Source: Dactylonectria macrodidyma (Eukaryota > Ascomycota > Sordariomycetes > Hypocreales > Nectriaceae). From it: a stretch of DNA of 64,000 nucleotides. How positions within the stretch are numbered: position 1 is the first letter of the stretch; each line of letters begins with the position of its first letter. The DNA lies in contig JAGMUV010000014.1 in NCBI GenBank assembly GCA_020744425.1, positions 124,001 through 188,000 of the forward strand. The letters are read 5' to 3'. A program made the translations under genes and the position numbers. This document shows positions 45,107-58,700 of this stretch, piece by piece. The notes under the pieces were generated by a model. The model saw only the letters and a list, made by a program, of their open reading frames with translations, had not been told where the DNA came from and did not search any database.

Positions 45107-46098
45107 ATGCGATTCATTGCCCTCCTCCTCGCCGGCGCCGGCGCCGCCTCAGCCTACACCATCACGGTGGTAGACCGCTTCATGTACAAGAACATCGACC
45201 CGATTGTGTTCCCGGGCCGGTACGACAAGAGCCACATGCACACGTTTTTCGGGTCCGACGCCGTCACGGCTAATACGACGACGTCGGCCGAGCTGCAGGC
45301 GGGATGTTCCACGGCCAAGAATCCGAACGATTACTCTGTGTACTGTACGTTGTGTCTTACAAATTGACGAAGATGGTTGCATGTCTGATACAAGTACCAG
45401 GGGTTCCGACTCTTTATCTTCGAAACTCGACTGGCACCCTGCCTGTCCCCATCAGCCGCTTCAGCGCCTACTACGTGTCCATCGAAAACGCCGAAGTGGC
45501 CATCCCTCAGGACTTCAAGGCCGTCGCCGGCAATGCGTCTGCCTCATCGCAGGCGGGCGTCAACGCTCTCACGGGAGTGCAGTGGTTCTGCGAAGGCGAC
45601 GCCACCGAGGACGGCAAGGACATCTCGGCCTTCCCCACAAAGACCTGCTCGACTCACCTACAGACGCTGCTGCTCTTCCACGACTGCGTCAACCAAGACA
45701 CGCTCGAATCCGCCTACTCGGGCACGCAAAACTGGAGCGGCGACTTCAAGCCGGCCAACCGTTGCCCGTCAGGTATGAAGCGGATGCCGCAGCTGCGCTT
45801 CTCGATCCGCTACGACCTGCGCTCGATCCTGCCAGGTGGCTGGTCGGGTGAGGCGCCGTTCGAGCTCGCGTGCGGGACGTCGTACTGCTCCCATGGAGAC
45901 TTCATCAACGGCTGGCTGCCCGAGGCCGCCGAGAACATGCTGCTGGCCAACGACAAGCGCGAGTTTGCGGGTGTTGACGGACCGGCCGGCAAGTCTGGTG
46001 ACGGGTCGCTGTGTGGTGCTGAGAATGCCCAGGACGCGGACCCGGAACATGGGACGAGTGATTACGAGGAGAGCAAGGCATTGTTGGGGGCCGATTAA
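45107..46098 (+). CDS. Secreted DUF1996 protein
   Basis: Two exons, 45107-45344 and 45401-46098, with a 56-nt GTACGT...CAG intron, 311 aa. The splice recreates the conserved SVYWVPTLY block. A signal peptide (MRFIALLLAGAGAASA) precedes the DUF1996 domain. Conserved features are MYKNIDPIVFPGRY, SHMHTFFGSD with its paired His, several Cys, MPQLRFSIRYDLRSI, SYCSHGDFINGWLPEAAENML and a final Cys region. DUF1996 proteins are secreted in ascomycetes and basidiomycetes, in some cases with plant-material degradation. No activity is established. It is convergent with the giant gene at 46736. Confidence 0.9.
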
Positions 46099-46735
46099 TC
46101 CGAGGTTTCATGGGATATCTTTTCAGCCCGAAGGGGCTCACGGGGTGTCTCGTAGATTTTACAAGGGTTCACTGGATATCTTGGTGATGTTTACGAGGAG
46201 CCTCCACTTACACCATTTATTTCACTTCACACAGAGCATATATTTGATTCAAACTTGGGGTGAACACCATCATATTAATGTCTGATCCTGTATAAATCCA
46301 GGATGACCAATGTTCCAGCGAGAGACAGGCCATGAATCTGGCACAAAAACACCCAAATTACCAATTATGGTATACATGATATGATGCGAGGGGCGCCGCC
46401 AATCTTGGGGACCCCAAGGAGTGTCGGAGGCGAAATGACAAGCCTGATGATGCGCAGAAAAACTCCTTCGCCTGCTGATACAGAGCCGGGGCCTACTTGG
46501 TAACACATTTTTGTTACAGCCCATGAAAAGAGAACAGAGAAAAAGGCAGGATTACAATATGATACAAAGGAAAAGTAGTTTGTAGGACAATCTGAGGACA
46601 AAGAAAACATTGGTTTGGGGACTGAAGCGTGAGATCGCTTTGCAGGAGTTGGACAATTTGAAGAGTAATAAGGAAAATGAGTTGGATCAGATCGATCCGA
46701 GTATAAAGAAGAGGCTGGAGAGGAAGCCTCGGAGA
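46099..46735. other. Convergent intergenic spacer
   Basis: Contains the 3' flanks of the DUF1996 gene and of the giant repeat gene. Open frames that run from here into the repeat gene are shadows of its repeats. No gene or element is seen. Confidence 0.5.
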
Positions 46736-49700
46736 TCAAGTGCACAGCTTGATAAACAGCACCGTGGTGCAGATACAGAGCCCCAAGACTTGACAGAGGC
46801 CGATGCAGGAGGCATTGTCGGTACAGGTGGTCGACTTGCACAGTCCCGCGGCGCATGCTTCGTTGGTGCCGCACTGGCTGGTGCTGGTGCAGCCAACGCA
46901 GAGGCCGCCTGTACACAGCTGGCCGGTAGGGCACTGCGACTTGTTGGTGCATGAGCCACAGGTGCCGCCGGAGCAGATCTGGCCTGTCGTCGGACACTGG
47001 GACGCCAGAGTACAGGAAGCGCAGCGGCCAGAGAGGCAGACCTTGCCGCCGGTGCAGCTGGTGGACGTGCAGCCAGCGACGCAAGAGCCGCCGTTGCAGA
47101 TCTGGCCCCCGGTACACTGTGTGTCCAGCGTGCAGGAGCTGCAGAGCCCTGCGAGACATATTTGGCCCGCTGTGCCGCACTGCGAGGCGTCGTCGCAGGC
47201 GGTGCAGCGGCCCGACCTACAGGCGAGGCCGCCGGTGCAGCTGGTTGACGTACAGGGCGCGACACAGTTGCCGGTGGCGGCATTGCAGACCTGAGGGGAT
47301 GTGCACTGCGAATCCTGCGTACAAGAGCTGCAACTGCCGCTAAGACAAACTTTGCCAGTGTAGCCAGCTGTCGCACATTGGTCATTCGTCGAACAAGACA
47401 CGCAGTGGCCGCCTGTACAGACTTGGCCGCCTGTGCAGCTGGTTGTCGTACATGGCGCGATACAGTTGCCGGTGGCGGTATTGCAGACCTGCGGGGATGT
47501 ACACTGGGAATCTTGCGTGCAAGAGCTGCATCCGCCGCTGAGACAAACCTTGCCAGTGTAGCCAGCAGACGTGCACTGGGCCGTCGTCGAACAAGCCACG
47601 CAATGACCGCTTGAACAAATCTGCCCGTTGCTGCAGCCGGCATTGGTCACACAGCCCGCTTGACAGAGACCACTGGTGCAGACCTGGCCGAGCGTCGTAC
47701 ACTGCGAGTCCGAAGTGCAGGCGCCGCAGACGCCGCCGGAGCAGACCTGACCAGTGTTGCACTGAGAGGTGAGCGTACAGGCAGTGCAGAGACCCAGCGA
47801 ACAGACTTGACCGTTGCTGCAGTCAGAGTTGCCGGTACAGGCGGGGATACACTGGCCGCCGCTGTTACAGGCCTGACCGACGGGGCATTGGGCGCTGAGA
47901 GTGCAAGCACCACATGCACCCGCCAGACACACTTGGCCGGTGTTGCACTGCGAGGTGAGCGTGCAGGCGACGCAGTGGCCACCAGAGCAAACTTGTCCGC
48001 TGCTACATTGCGAGTTGGAAGTGCAGCCGGCTTGACATAAGCCGCTGGTACAGACTTGACCGGCCGTTGTGCATTGGGCGTCAGAGACGCAGGCGCCGCA
48101 TGAGCCGAGGGTGCAAACTTGGCCGGTGTTACACTGGGTGCTTGAAGAACAAGCCACGCAGAATCCAGATTGGCAGACTTGGCCGGTCGAGCAGCCCGCA
48201 TTGCTGGTACAGGCGGGGATGCAAAGACCGCTGCTGCAGACCTGGCTGGCGGTACATTGGGATGTCGAAGTACAAGCCGTGCAGGATCCCGATGAGCAGA
48301 TCTGGCCGGTGTTGCATTGAGAAGTATCCGTGCAGGCCGCGCAGGACCCCGAAGTGCAAACTTGGCCGGTGCTGCATCCCGCATTGGTGGTGCAGCGCGC
48401 AACGCAGGTTCCGAGACGGCAGACCTCTGAAGCCGAGCACTGCGTGTCGAGCGTACAGGCCGAGCAGATGCCGCTGAGACAAACTTGGCCGGAGCGGCAC
48501 TGGCTGGTCTGCGTACACCCCGTACAGAGCCCGGAGGTGCCGGTGCCGTGTGGGGTACAAACCCGGCCGCCGCCGCAAGCCGTGCCGGCGGGGAGGGTCG
48601 TGTCGCACACGGTGGCGCAGAGACCCGTCGAGGTGTCGCAACCTTGGGTGACGAGGCATTGAGAGTCCAGCGTGCATGGTCCGCAGACACCCGTCGAGAG
48701 GTTGCAAACGGAGCCGGCGTTGCACTGGCCGTTGGTGGTGCAAGTGTCGCAGAGCCCGGAGGCCCGACACACTTGGTTCGCCGGGCATCCCGCATTATTA
48801 ACACACGCCGGAATACAAAGGCCGTTGCTGCAAACATTGCCAGACGTGCACTGCGTGCTTTCTGTGCAAGCCGCGCAGGCACCGCTGACACAAGCCAAAC
48901 CGTTGGAGCATTGCGAGCTGAGCGTACAAGAGCCACATTTGCCCGTCGCGAGGCAGACCTGTCCAGTGCTGCAGTCGGTGTTGGCGGCGCAGTTTGCGCG
49001 ACAGGCGCCGTTGGAGCAGTACTGGCCCACGCCGAGGTTGCACTGGACGTCGAGCGTACAGGCGCCACAGGCACCCAAGTTACAGGCCTGTCCGGCCGCG
49101 CAATCGCTGTTGGCCGTGCAGACGGTGCAGTGACCCGACTTACATGCCTGGCCGGAGCTGCACTGCGAGTTGGACGTGCAGCCAGCGACACAAGCGCCGC
49201 TGCTGCAGACCTGGCCCGCTGTAGTACATTGAGAGTCGAGAGCACAGGCGCCGCAAGCACCGCCGAGACAGACCTGTCCAGTACTGCAGTCGGTGCTGTC
49301 GGTGCAAGGAACACAGAAGCCGGACTTGCAAACTTGTCCCAAAGCACAAGAGGCGCTGGATGTGCAGGCTGGGATGCAGAGCCCGGCGCTGCACACTTGG
49401 CCGCTGCCACACTGCGAACTGGTCGAGCAGCTGCCACAGGCTCCCGAGACGCAGGCTTGGCCAGTGGCGCATTGAGACGTAGCCGTACAGGCGACGCAGT
49501 GGCCGGCCTGGCAGATGGTGCCGCCGCTACATGTCAAGCTGGATACGCAGCCGGCCTGGCAGGCGCCGCCGCTGCAGATCTGACCAGCCGCAGTACACTC
49601 ACTGTCGGTAGCACAAGCTGTGCAGGCTCCAGACGTGCAGACCTGGCCCAGGTTACACTGCGAGGCGGCGGTACAGGGGACGCAAAGGCCGCCCTGGCAC

Positions 49701-52700
49701 GTCTTGCCGCTGGTGCAGCTGGCGTTGGACAGGCAGGCGGCGTGACAGGTACCTGCGTCGCATACATTTCCAATGCCGCACTGGGCATTGGTCGTACACG
49801 AACCGCAAGACCCGAGATCGCAGACGCGTCCGGTGCCGCAGTCGAGGTTCGTCGTGCAGGGGATACATCGTCCGGATGTGCAGATTTGACCGCCATCGCA
49901 TTGTGTGCTGGACGTGCAAGCCGGCTGGCAGACGCCCGAGATACACACTTCAGTGGCTGTGCACTGGCCGTCGAGGAGACAAGACGTACAAGCTCCAGCG
50001 ACACATGCTTGTCCTGTAGCGCACTGCGAGTTGGCAGTACAGCCGCTGCACTGACCGAGGATACATGCCTGGCCTCCGGCGCATCCTGCGTTGGATGTAC
50101 AGCCAGGAGCACAGAAGCCGAGAGTGCAAATATTGCCGGTGCCGCAGTCCGAGTTCTGATTGCAGGTGGTACACTGTCCGGCTCTGCAAGCTTGGCCGAG
50201 GGCGCACTGAGAAGTATCTGTACAGTCGCCGCAGACGCCGCCGATGCAGACGTCGCCGGTTGGACATTGTGCTGTGAGCGTACAAGGACCGCAGACACCA
50301 GCCGTGCAGACGTTATCACCGCCACACTGGGATGATGCTGTGCAGGGACGGCAGAGGCCGCTCTGACACGCCAATCCGGTGTCACAGTCGGTGTTAGTAG
50401 TGCAAGCCGGAGTGACGCTGGCAACGCAGAGTCCGCTTTGACAGGCCCGGCCGGTGCCGCACTGCGTATCTGTGGAGCAGCCGACACAGAGGCCGGACGG
50501 GCAGATCTCGCCGGTGCTGCACTGAGCTTCCGTGACGCACAGCGGGAGAAGGGTAGGGAAACAGCTTCCAAGTTGGCAGATCTCAGAGGGGCCACATTGG
50601 GCAGTAGAAGTACAGGTCTGGAGGACCTTGTTGGTACAGAGCCTAGCCAGGCATGTCTGGTCTGAGTCGCAGTCGCTGTCGGTGGAACATCCGGGGACGC
50701 AAGCACCGAACTGACAGGCCTGGTCGGAGGCACATCCGGCATTGGAGCGGCAGCCAGCGACGCAGGAACCGAACTGGCAAATCTGTCCGGTGCTGCAAGA
50801 GGCATCGGCCGTACACTGAAGCGGGTTGGGAACGCAGCGCCCAGCAGCACATTGCTCGTCACTGTCGCACCCGGTGTTGGACGTGCAGGCGGCCGGTCCG
50901 TTGTAAATGCAAGTGCCGCCGTTGCACGCGCAGAGGCCGACGAGACAAACATCGGCACCCAGAACCTTGCCGGTACATTGCTGATCTGATGCACATGATG
51001 TCGAGGGTACGACGCAGCTGCCGCTCTGGCAGATCTCGCCGCCGGCCTCGTCGCAGTCAGTGTTCGACGTGCAAGTGGGCGTCGAGCCGCGGAGCGTGCA
51101 GACGCCGTTGAAGCAGAGGCAGACGCCTGGGATCACGCAGACGTTGACGCCCAGAACGCAAGATTCAGCCGTTGTGCAAGCCGTCGTCGCTACGCAGGCG
51201 CCGCTCTGGCAAGTCTGACCAGTTACACAGTCGGCATTGGCAGAGCAGCCAGGGATAGTGGGATCAAGCGTGCAGACGCCGTCGGTACAGGTGCAGAGAC
51301 CCATGGTGCAGACACCGATACCAAGGAGGCAATCGGCCGCAGTAGAACAGGTAACAGTCGAAATATCGGGGGTGCAAAGGCCAACGGTACACACGTTGCC
51401 CTCGCTACAGTCGTCGTTGCTAGTGCAAGTGAGGGATCGCGGAGTACACGCTCCGAGAGCGCAAAACTCTTGAGCTGAACAATCGGAATCTGCCGAGCAT
51501 TGAGGCAAGACGGGAGCCGTACAGAAGCCGAGAGTGCAAACATCAGTGCCAGTGCAATCGGTGTTGTCGCTACACGCTGGCAGCTGGGACACGCAGAGAC
51601 CCGCGAGACAGATCTCGTTGTTGCTAGTGCCGCAGTCCGCATTCTCGTTGCACTGGAGCAGGGCCTCGGGGACGCAAAGTCCGGCTCTGCATTCTTCATT
51701 CTGACCACAGTCGGTGTTGGTGGTGCAGACGGGCAGAGTAGCTGGCAAGCAGACACCGCCAGAGCATGTCTCGTCGGTTGCGCATGCGTCTGAGTCCGTA
51801 CAGCTCGCGAGGAGCGTAGGCAGACAGAGACCGCCAGTGCATGTGAATCCGTCGTCACAGGTAGTTGTCGTGCAACCAGCAAAGGTGTTGGGCGAGCAGA
51901 GGCCGAGACGGCACACGTTATTCGCAGCGCAGTCGCTGTTGGCAGTGCAAAGCAGTGAAACGGGGACACAGAGACCAGCCTGACAGGTGAGTCCATCACG
52001 GCAGCCCAAGTCGTTTTCACAGCCCGTAAGGATGCCAGGTAGACAAGCGCCCTGTCGGCACACCAAGCCTTCAGCACAGGAGTCGTCGGTTCCGCAAGCC
52101 GGGAGGACTGAGGGGATGCAGACCCCGAGCGAGCAGGTCTCGCGAGGACCGCAGTTGGCGTCGGCGTCGCAGGCGAGTAAAGAGCTGGGGAAGCAGACGC
52201 CAGATCGACACGTCTCGCCTGCAGCACAATCGGCACTGGACTCACAGGCGGGTAGGAGCTTGGCCACACAGAGACCACCTGTGCAGGACTGCGTAGTATC
52301 GCAGTCGCTGTCCGAGGTACAGCTCAGGATGGTCCGAGGAACACAATAGCCAAGACGACAAACCTCAGTCGCACCGCAGCCCGCATCCGTGGTACAAGCC
52401 GTTAGGAGCGAAGGCAGACAAACCTCGGCAGTACAAGTTTGGCCGGCCGTACAGTCGTCGTTGCTCTGGCATCCAGGGAGGATGCTGGGGAGACAAGTGC
52501 CGCCGGTGCAAGTCTGGTCGTCATCACATTCCGAGGTATCTGTACAACCTGGGAAGACTGTAGCAAGACAGATACCCGCCGTACAGGTCTGGCCAGATGC
52601 GCAGTCCTCCGCACCCGTACAGGTGACGGTGTTACGAGGGATACAAACGCCAAGTCTGCAGACTTCAGTGATATCGCAAGCACTATCGGAAGCGCAAGCT

Positions 52701-55700
52701 GGCAAGACAATAGGGAGGCAGACTCCGTTGGTGCAAGTCTGCCCAGTGGCACAAGTATCGCTTGTTGTGCAGCCGGCAATGGTCTCGGGCAAGCAGAGAC
52801 CTCCAGTACATGCCTCGCCCTCGTCACAAGAAGCGTCGCTGGTGCAGCCTGGGAAGACAGTTGGCAGACAGACTCCAGATGTGCAAGTCTGGCTCGAGGT
52901 ACACTGGTCGTCGGTCGTACAGACAGCGAGGTCGCTGGGAATGCAGACCTCAAGTCTACAAACCTGGCCGGTACCGCAGTCACTGTCCGCATTGCAGGTG
53001 TCCAAGCCAATAGGCAAGCAGACGCCAGAAACACAAGTCTGGCCCTCCGCGCAGTTAGTCTCATCGGAGCATTGAGTAAGGCCGCCAGGAACACAGACGC
53101 CTGATACACAGGAATCGGCAGAAACGCAGTCCGAGTCAGTAGAGCAGGTCGGAAGAACCGGAGCCACACAGATGCCCGCGGTGCAAACCTGTTCCCCGGT
53201 GCAGCCCGCGTCGCTGGTGCAGGTCGTGATGACCTCGGGAAGACAGACGCCGAGGCGGCAAACCTGGCTGGCGGCGCAATCAGAGTCGAGCGAGCATCCA
53301 GGTAGCGTGTTGGGAACGCAGACGCCCGAAGTGCAAGTTTCCTCTTCAGAGCAAGAGTTATCAGTGCATCCGGGAAGGACAACGGGCAGACAGATGCCGC
53401 CAGTGCAGACATTGCCAGAGGAGCAGTCTGTATCAGTTTGGCAACCCGCGAAGGGCTCTGGGATACAGATGCCAAGCGAGCAAATCTGTCCGTCGGCACA
53501 TTGAGCAACGTCCTCACAGGTGACGATAGTCGATGGTATACACACGCCAAGCCTGCAGAGGAGATTGAGGCCGCACTCAGAGTCGGAGCCACACACAGGT
53601 AGGGTAGCAGGAACACAAACGCCAGACGCGCAAGTTTGTCCGGTAGCACATTCGCCATCGCCATCACACGCAGGGAACACGTCGGTGATACAAGTTCCAG
53701 AGACACAAGACTGGCCTGAAGAGCAGTCGGTAGTATCGGTACAAGGTGGGAAGATCTCTGCGATGCAGATGCCAACGGCGCAGATCTGGCTGGTTTCACA
53801 AGAGTCGGAAGACTCGCAGGTAATTGGAGTGTCAGGGAGACAGACTCCAAGTCGGCAGACCTGGTTGTTTCCGCAGTTGGTGTTATCCGTGCAAGCAGGT
53901 AGTGAACCTGGTAGACAGACTCCTAAAGTGCAAGTCTGACCGGTCTCGCAGGTGGACGAGTCGGTACAGCCAATCACGCTTTCGGGGAGACAGAGACCGC
54001 CTGTGCAAGAGAATCCACTGCCACAGTCGTTGGCAGTGGCACAAGCTGGGTAGACCTCTGGTACACAAAGGCCGGCGGTGCAAGTCTGGCTGGTGTCACA
54101 TTGCTGGTCGGTCTCGCACTGGGAGATGACTTCTGGAATGCAGACGTTGAGTCGGCAGACTTGGCTAGAGCCGCAGTCTGCATCAGCCTGGCATGAAGGC
54201 AGAGTCTCAGGGAGACAGACGCCAGATGTACATGTTTGACCCGTTGCACAATCATCGTCACTGTCACAAGTTGGCAGGGTGACTGGGAGGCAGACACCTC
54301 CAACGCAAGTATTATCCCTTCCGCAGTCGGGGTCGGCTGAGCAGGCCGGGAACACTTGCGGGAGACAGATGCCGGCCGTACAGGTCTGCGTCGTGTCGCA
54401 GTCTGAATCGACCTGGCATTGGTCCACAGTCTCGGGCAGACATACGTTGAGACGGCAAACCTGGCCCGTGGCGCAGTCTGTATCGGCGCCGCAAGAGGGG
54501 AGAGTGTTAGGCACACAGATACCAGAGACACAAGCCTGATCCGTGGCGCAATCAGTCGGGCTTTGACACTCTGGGAAGACGGCGGGAATGCAGACGCCGC
54601 TGGTACATGTCGAACCGCTATTGCAGTCGGCGTCGAGCGTACACTGGGGGAAGGCTTCTGGGACACAGAGACCGGCTGTGCAAGTCTGACCGTCGCCACA
54701 GTCTGCTGCGGTTGTGCAAGTCGCGATGACCTCGGGGATACAAACACCGAGGCGGCAAACTTGGTTGAGGCCACATTCACTGTCGGCCTCGCAAGTGGGA
54801 AGATTTTCTGGTAAGCACACACCAGATTGGCAAGTCTGGCCATCGTTACAAGAATCGGGAGACTCTGTGCATGTAGGCAGAGTATCGGGCAAACAGACTC
54901 CGTTGAAACAGGTATTACCGCTGCCACAGTTGGCATCAACGGTACATACGGGGAAGACCTCTGGAACGCAAAGCCCAGCTGTGCAAGTCTGACCATCGCC
55001 ACAGTCTGCTGCGGTTGTGCAAGCCGTGATGACCTCGGGGATACAAACTCCGAGGCGGCAGACTTGACTCGATGCACAATCCGTGTCCTGGGAGCAAGTG
55101 GGCAGAACGGTAGGAAGACAGACTCCAGATGTGCAAGTCTGATCTTGTGTACAGTCCTCGTTGACGGTACATTGAGGCAGAGTGGTAGGCAGGCAGAATC
55201 CACCAGTGCAAGCGTTGCCGCTGTCGCAGTCGGAAGTGTCCGTACAAGCAGGATAAATCGACTGAAGGCAAATGCCAGCCGTGCATATGAGGTCGCCAGT
55301 GCATTCATCGGTCGTCGTGCAAGTGTCGATGATCTCGGGAATACAGTAACCCAATCTGCAGACCTTTCCAGATCCGCAGCCAGAGTCGCTGTCGCAAGTG
55401 GGTAGAGTATCTGGCAGACAAATGTTCGAGACACAAGTTTGACCTGTCAAACAAGATGTGTCCTCGCAGGGAGGGAAGACCGTGGGGAGGCAGACACCAC
55501 CAGTGCATGCCTGGCCAGTAGGGCAGTTATCAGAAGAAGCGCAAGGCGAGTACACTCCGGGGAGACAGACGCCGGCAACACAGGCTTCGCCAGTAGAACA
55601 GTCAGCGTCTGCTGCACAAGTCGCCAACTCGCTAGGGATACAGACGCCAAGTCTACAAACCGAAGAAGTGTCGCAGTCGGAGTCGACGGAGCAAGTAGGG

Positions 55701-58700
55701 AGGACATCTGGTAGACAGAGGCCGCTGGTGCAAGTCTGGCCTTCGTCGCAGTCGACATCCGTGGTACAGTCTGGAATAGTTGAGGGCAGGCAAGTGTTGG
55801 CTGTGCAAGTTTGACCCTGCCCGCAGTCAGAATCGGCAGTGCAAGCAGGGAACACTGGCGGAACGCAGAGCCCAGCAACGCATTGAAGACTGCCAGAACA
55901 CGTTGAGCTGTCGGTACAAGTGACCAGAGTTCGAGGAATGCAAACGCCAAGTCTGCAGACCTGACCAAAGGCACACTCCGTGTCGGCTTCGCAAGTAGGT
56001 AGGCCGTCGGGGAGACAAATTCCCTCTATGCACGTCTGTCCAGAAGCGAGACAGGGGTTATTATCATCTGGACCGCAGGTGATCAGAGTACTGGGGAAGC
56101 AGAATCCACCAGAGCAAGCTTCGCCATTGTTGCAGTCCTGGTCGGTCTCACAGGTTGGGTAGACCTCTGAGAGACAGAACCCAGCAATGCAGGTTCGAGG
56201 TGCGGTACAGTCGGCGTTGGTGGTGCAAGTAGCAAGTTCTGCGGGCAGACAGGTGCCAAGTCGGCATACCTCATCGCCAGTGCACTGAGAGTCCGACGTA
56301 CAAGTTGGTAGAACGCTCGGAAGACAAACGCCAGAGGTACAAACTTGATTCGCACCACAGTCTCCGTCCGTCGTACATGATGGTAGGGTTTCGGGGAGAC
56401 AAGCGCCAGATGTGCAGACGAAGCCATCTTCACAGTTGTCATCGACCTGACAGACTGGGAAGACTGTAGGTAGACAGAGACCGCCAGTACAAGCCTCGCT
56501 GCTGTCACAATCAGAGTTGTCCGAGCAGAGGCTAGGATCTGTCGGAATACAGACGCCAAGCCTACAGACCTGTCCACTGCTGCAATCGGTTTCGGTGGTG
56601 CATGTAGGCAAGACAACAGGGAGACAGACTCCGCCGGTGCAGGCCTGACCATCGGTACAATCAGTGTCGGTAGTACAAGTGCCCAATCCGGTTGGCAAGC
56701 AGACATTCGCTGTGCAAGTCTGGCCAGTAGAGCAATCTGTATCGTCTTGGCAGCCAGGGAAAAGTTCAGGGACACAGATGTTGGCAACACAGACATCGCT
56801 GCCAGTGCATCCACTATCGTCCGTGCAAGCGATGATATCTCTGGGGATACAGACTCCGAGGCGACAGAGTAGATTGGAAGCGCACTCAGAGTCGTCGGAA
56901 CAAGATGGTAAAGTGTTAGGGATGCAGAGTCCACCTGTGCAGGTGGCATCTCCAGCGCAAGTGCCCTCTGGACAAGTAACAAAGGTATCGGGAACGCAAG
57001 TTGCAAGCACACAAGTCTGCCCTTGAGCACAGTCATCAGACGACTCGCAGGCAGGGAAGATCGTAGGCAAGCAGAGACCAGCTGTGCAAGTCTGCTGGTC
57101 AGAAGCGCATGGAGTCTCGTCGCTGCAAGTGGTAAGGGTGCGAGGGAGACAGGCTCCGAGTCGACAAACTTGATCGCCAGTGCACTCGCTGTCCGTTGTA
57201 CAAGTCGAGACAAGGTCCGGAAGACAGGCGCCAGACGTGCAAGTAAGCCCGGTAGGACATTCAGTGCCAGCGCCACCACTTCCACACGCGTCAATGAAGT
57301 CGGGAAGACAGAAGCCTGCCGTGCAAGCTTGCCCGGTTGGGCAATCTGTAGCGGAGGAACAGGTTGGGAAGACTTCAGGAACACAGAAACCCGCAGAGCA
57401 AGTCTGGCCATCGGCGCAGGTCTGCACATCATCGCAAGAAACGAGATCACGAGGGAGACAGACGCCAAGTCGACAGACCTGGCTGCTGGTGCAGTCAGAA
57501 TCAGCTGAACAGGTTGGAAGGTAGTCTGCGAGGCAGACCCCGTTGGTGCAAGTCTCGCTAGTGTCGCAGTCAGATTGTTCCTGACAGAGGTTGACAATAT
57601 TGGGCAAGCAAGTTCCTGAGACACAAATCTCATTTGAACCGCACTCGAGGTCAGTCTCACAAGCCGGGAAGACGGTGGGGAGGCAGATTCCAGCCGTACA
57701 AGACTGGCTTGTTCCACAAGTGTCGTCGGATTCACAAGCGATGACAATTTCGGGGAAACAGACGCCGGCTCGACAGACCTCATTGGCGCCGCAATCGGCA
57801 TCGGCTGAGCAGTCAGGAAGAACATCCGGAAGACAAACGCCTGCGGTACAGGTCTGGCCAGTCGTGCAAGTACCATCACCTTCCACGCAAGGCGTGAGCG
57901 TGCTAGGAAGGCAGATGTTACCTGTGCAGGTCTCACCCTCACCACAGTCGGTGGATGTCTGACAGGCGGGGATGACCTGGGGCAGACAAAGACCGGCGGT
58001 ACAAGCTTGAGGCGAGGTACAATCACTGTCGGTCGAGCATAGGTTCAGATCCTCTGGAATGCAGACAGTGAGGCGACAGACTTGGCCATCATCGCAGTTA
58101 TCATCGGTGGTGCAAGTAGGCAGAATGGCTGGTAGACAGACGCCGCTCGTACAAGCTTGATCTTGGCTACAGTCACCGTTGGTGGTGCAACCTGCGAGAC
58201 CAACTGGAAGACAAAGACCACCAGTGCAGGAGTCACCGCTACCACAATCAGTATCGACGGTACAAGGCGAGTAGATCTGCGCAATGCAGATACCGCCAGT
58301 ACAAGTTTGTGTGGCGGTACAGTCAGTATCGTCCGTGCAGCCTGTAATCGTCCTAGGGATACAGAATCCAAGTCTGCAAGTCTCGTCGGAGCGACAATCG
58401 CCATCGAAGGTACAAGTAGGTAGCTCAGCTGGCAAGCATACTCCCGCAGTGCAAGTCTGCCCTTCCGTGCATGTGCTGTCATCTTCACAAGTGGGGATGA
58501 CGGTTGGTAGACAGATTCCGTTGGTGCAGGTATTTCCAGTTGCGCAGTTGTCGTCGGTCTGGCATGGTGGGAAGACTGACGGAAGACAAATGCCAGCAGT
58601 GCAGACTTGATCGACACCACACTCCTCGTTGAGTTGACAGACAACGAGATCCTCTGGGAGACAAGTGCCCAATCGGCACACTTGGCCGGTAGAGCAGTCG

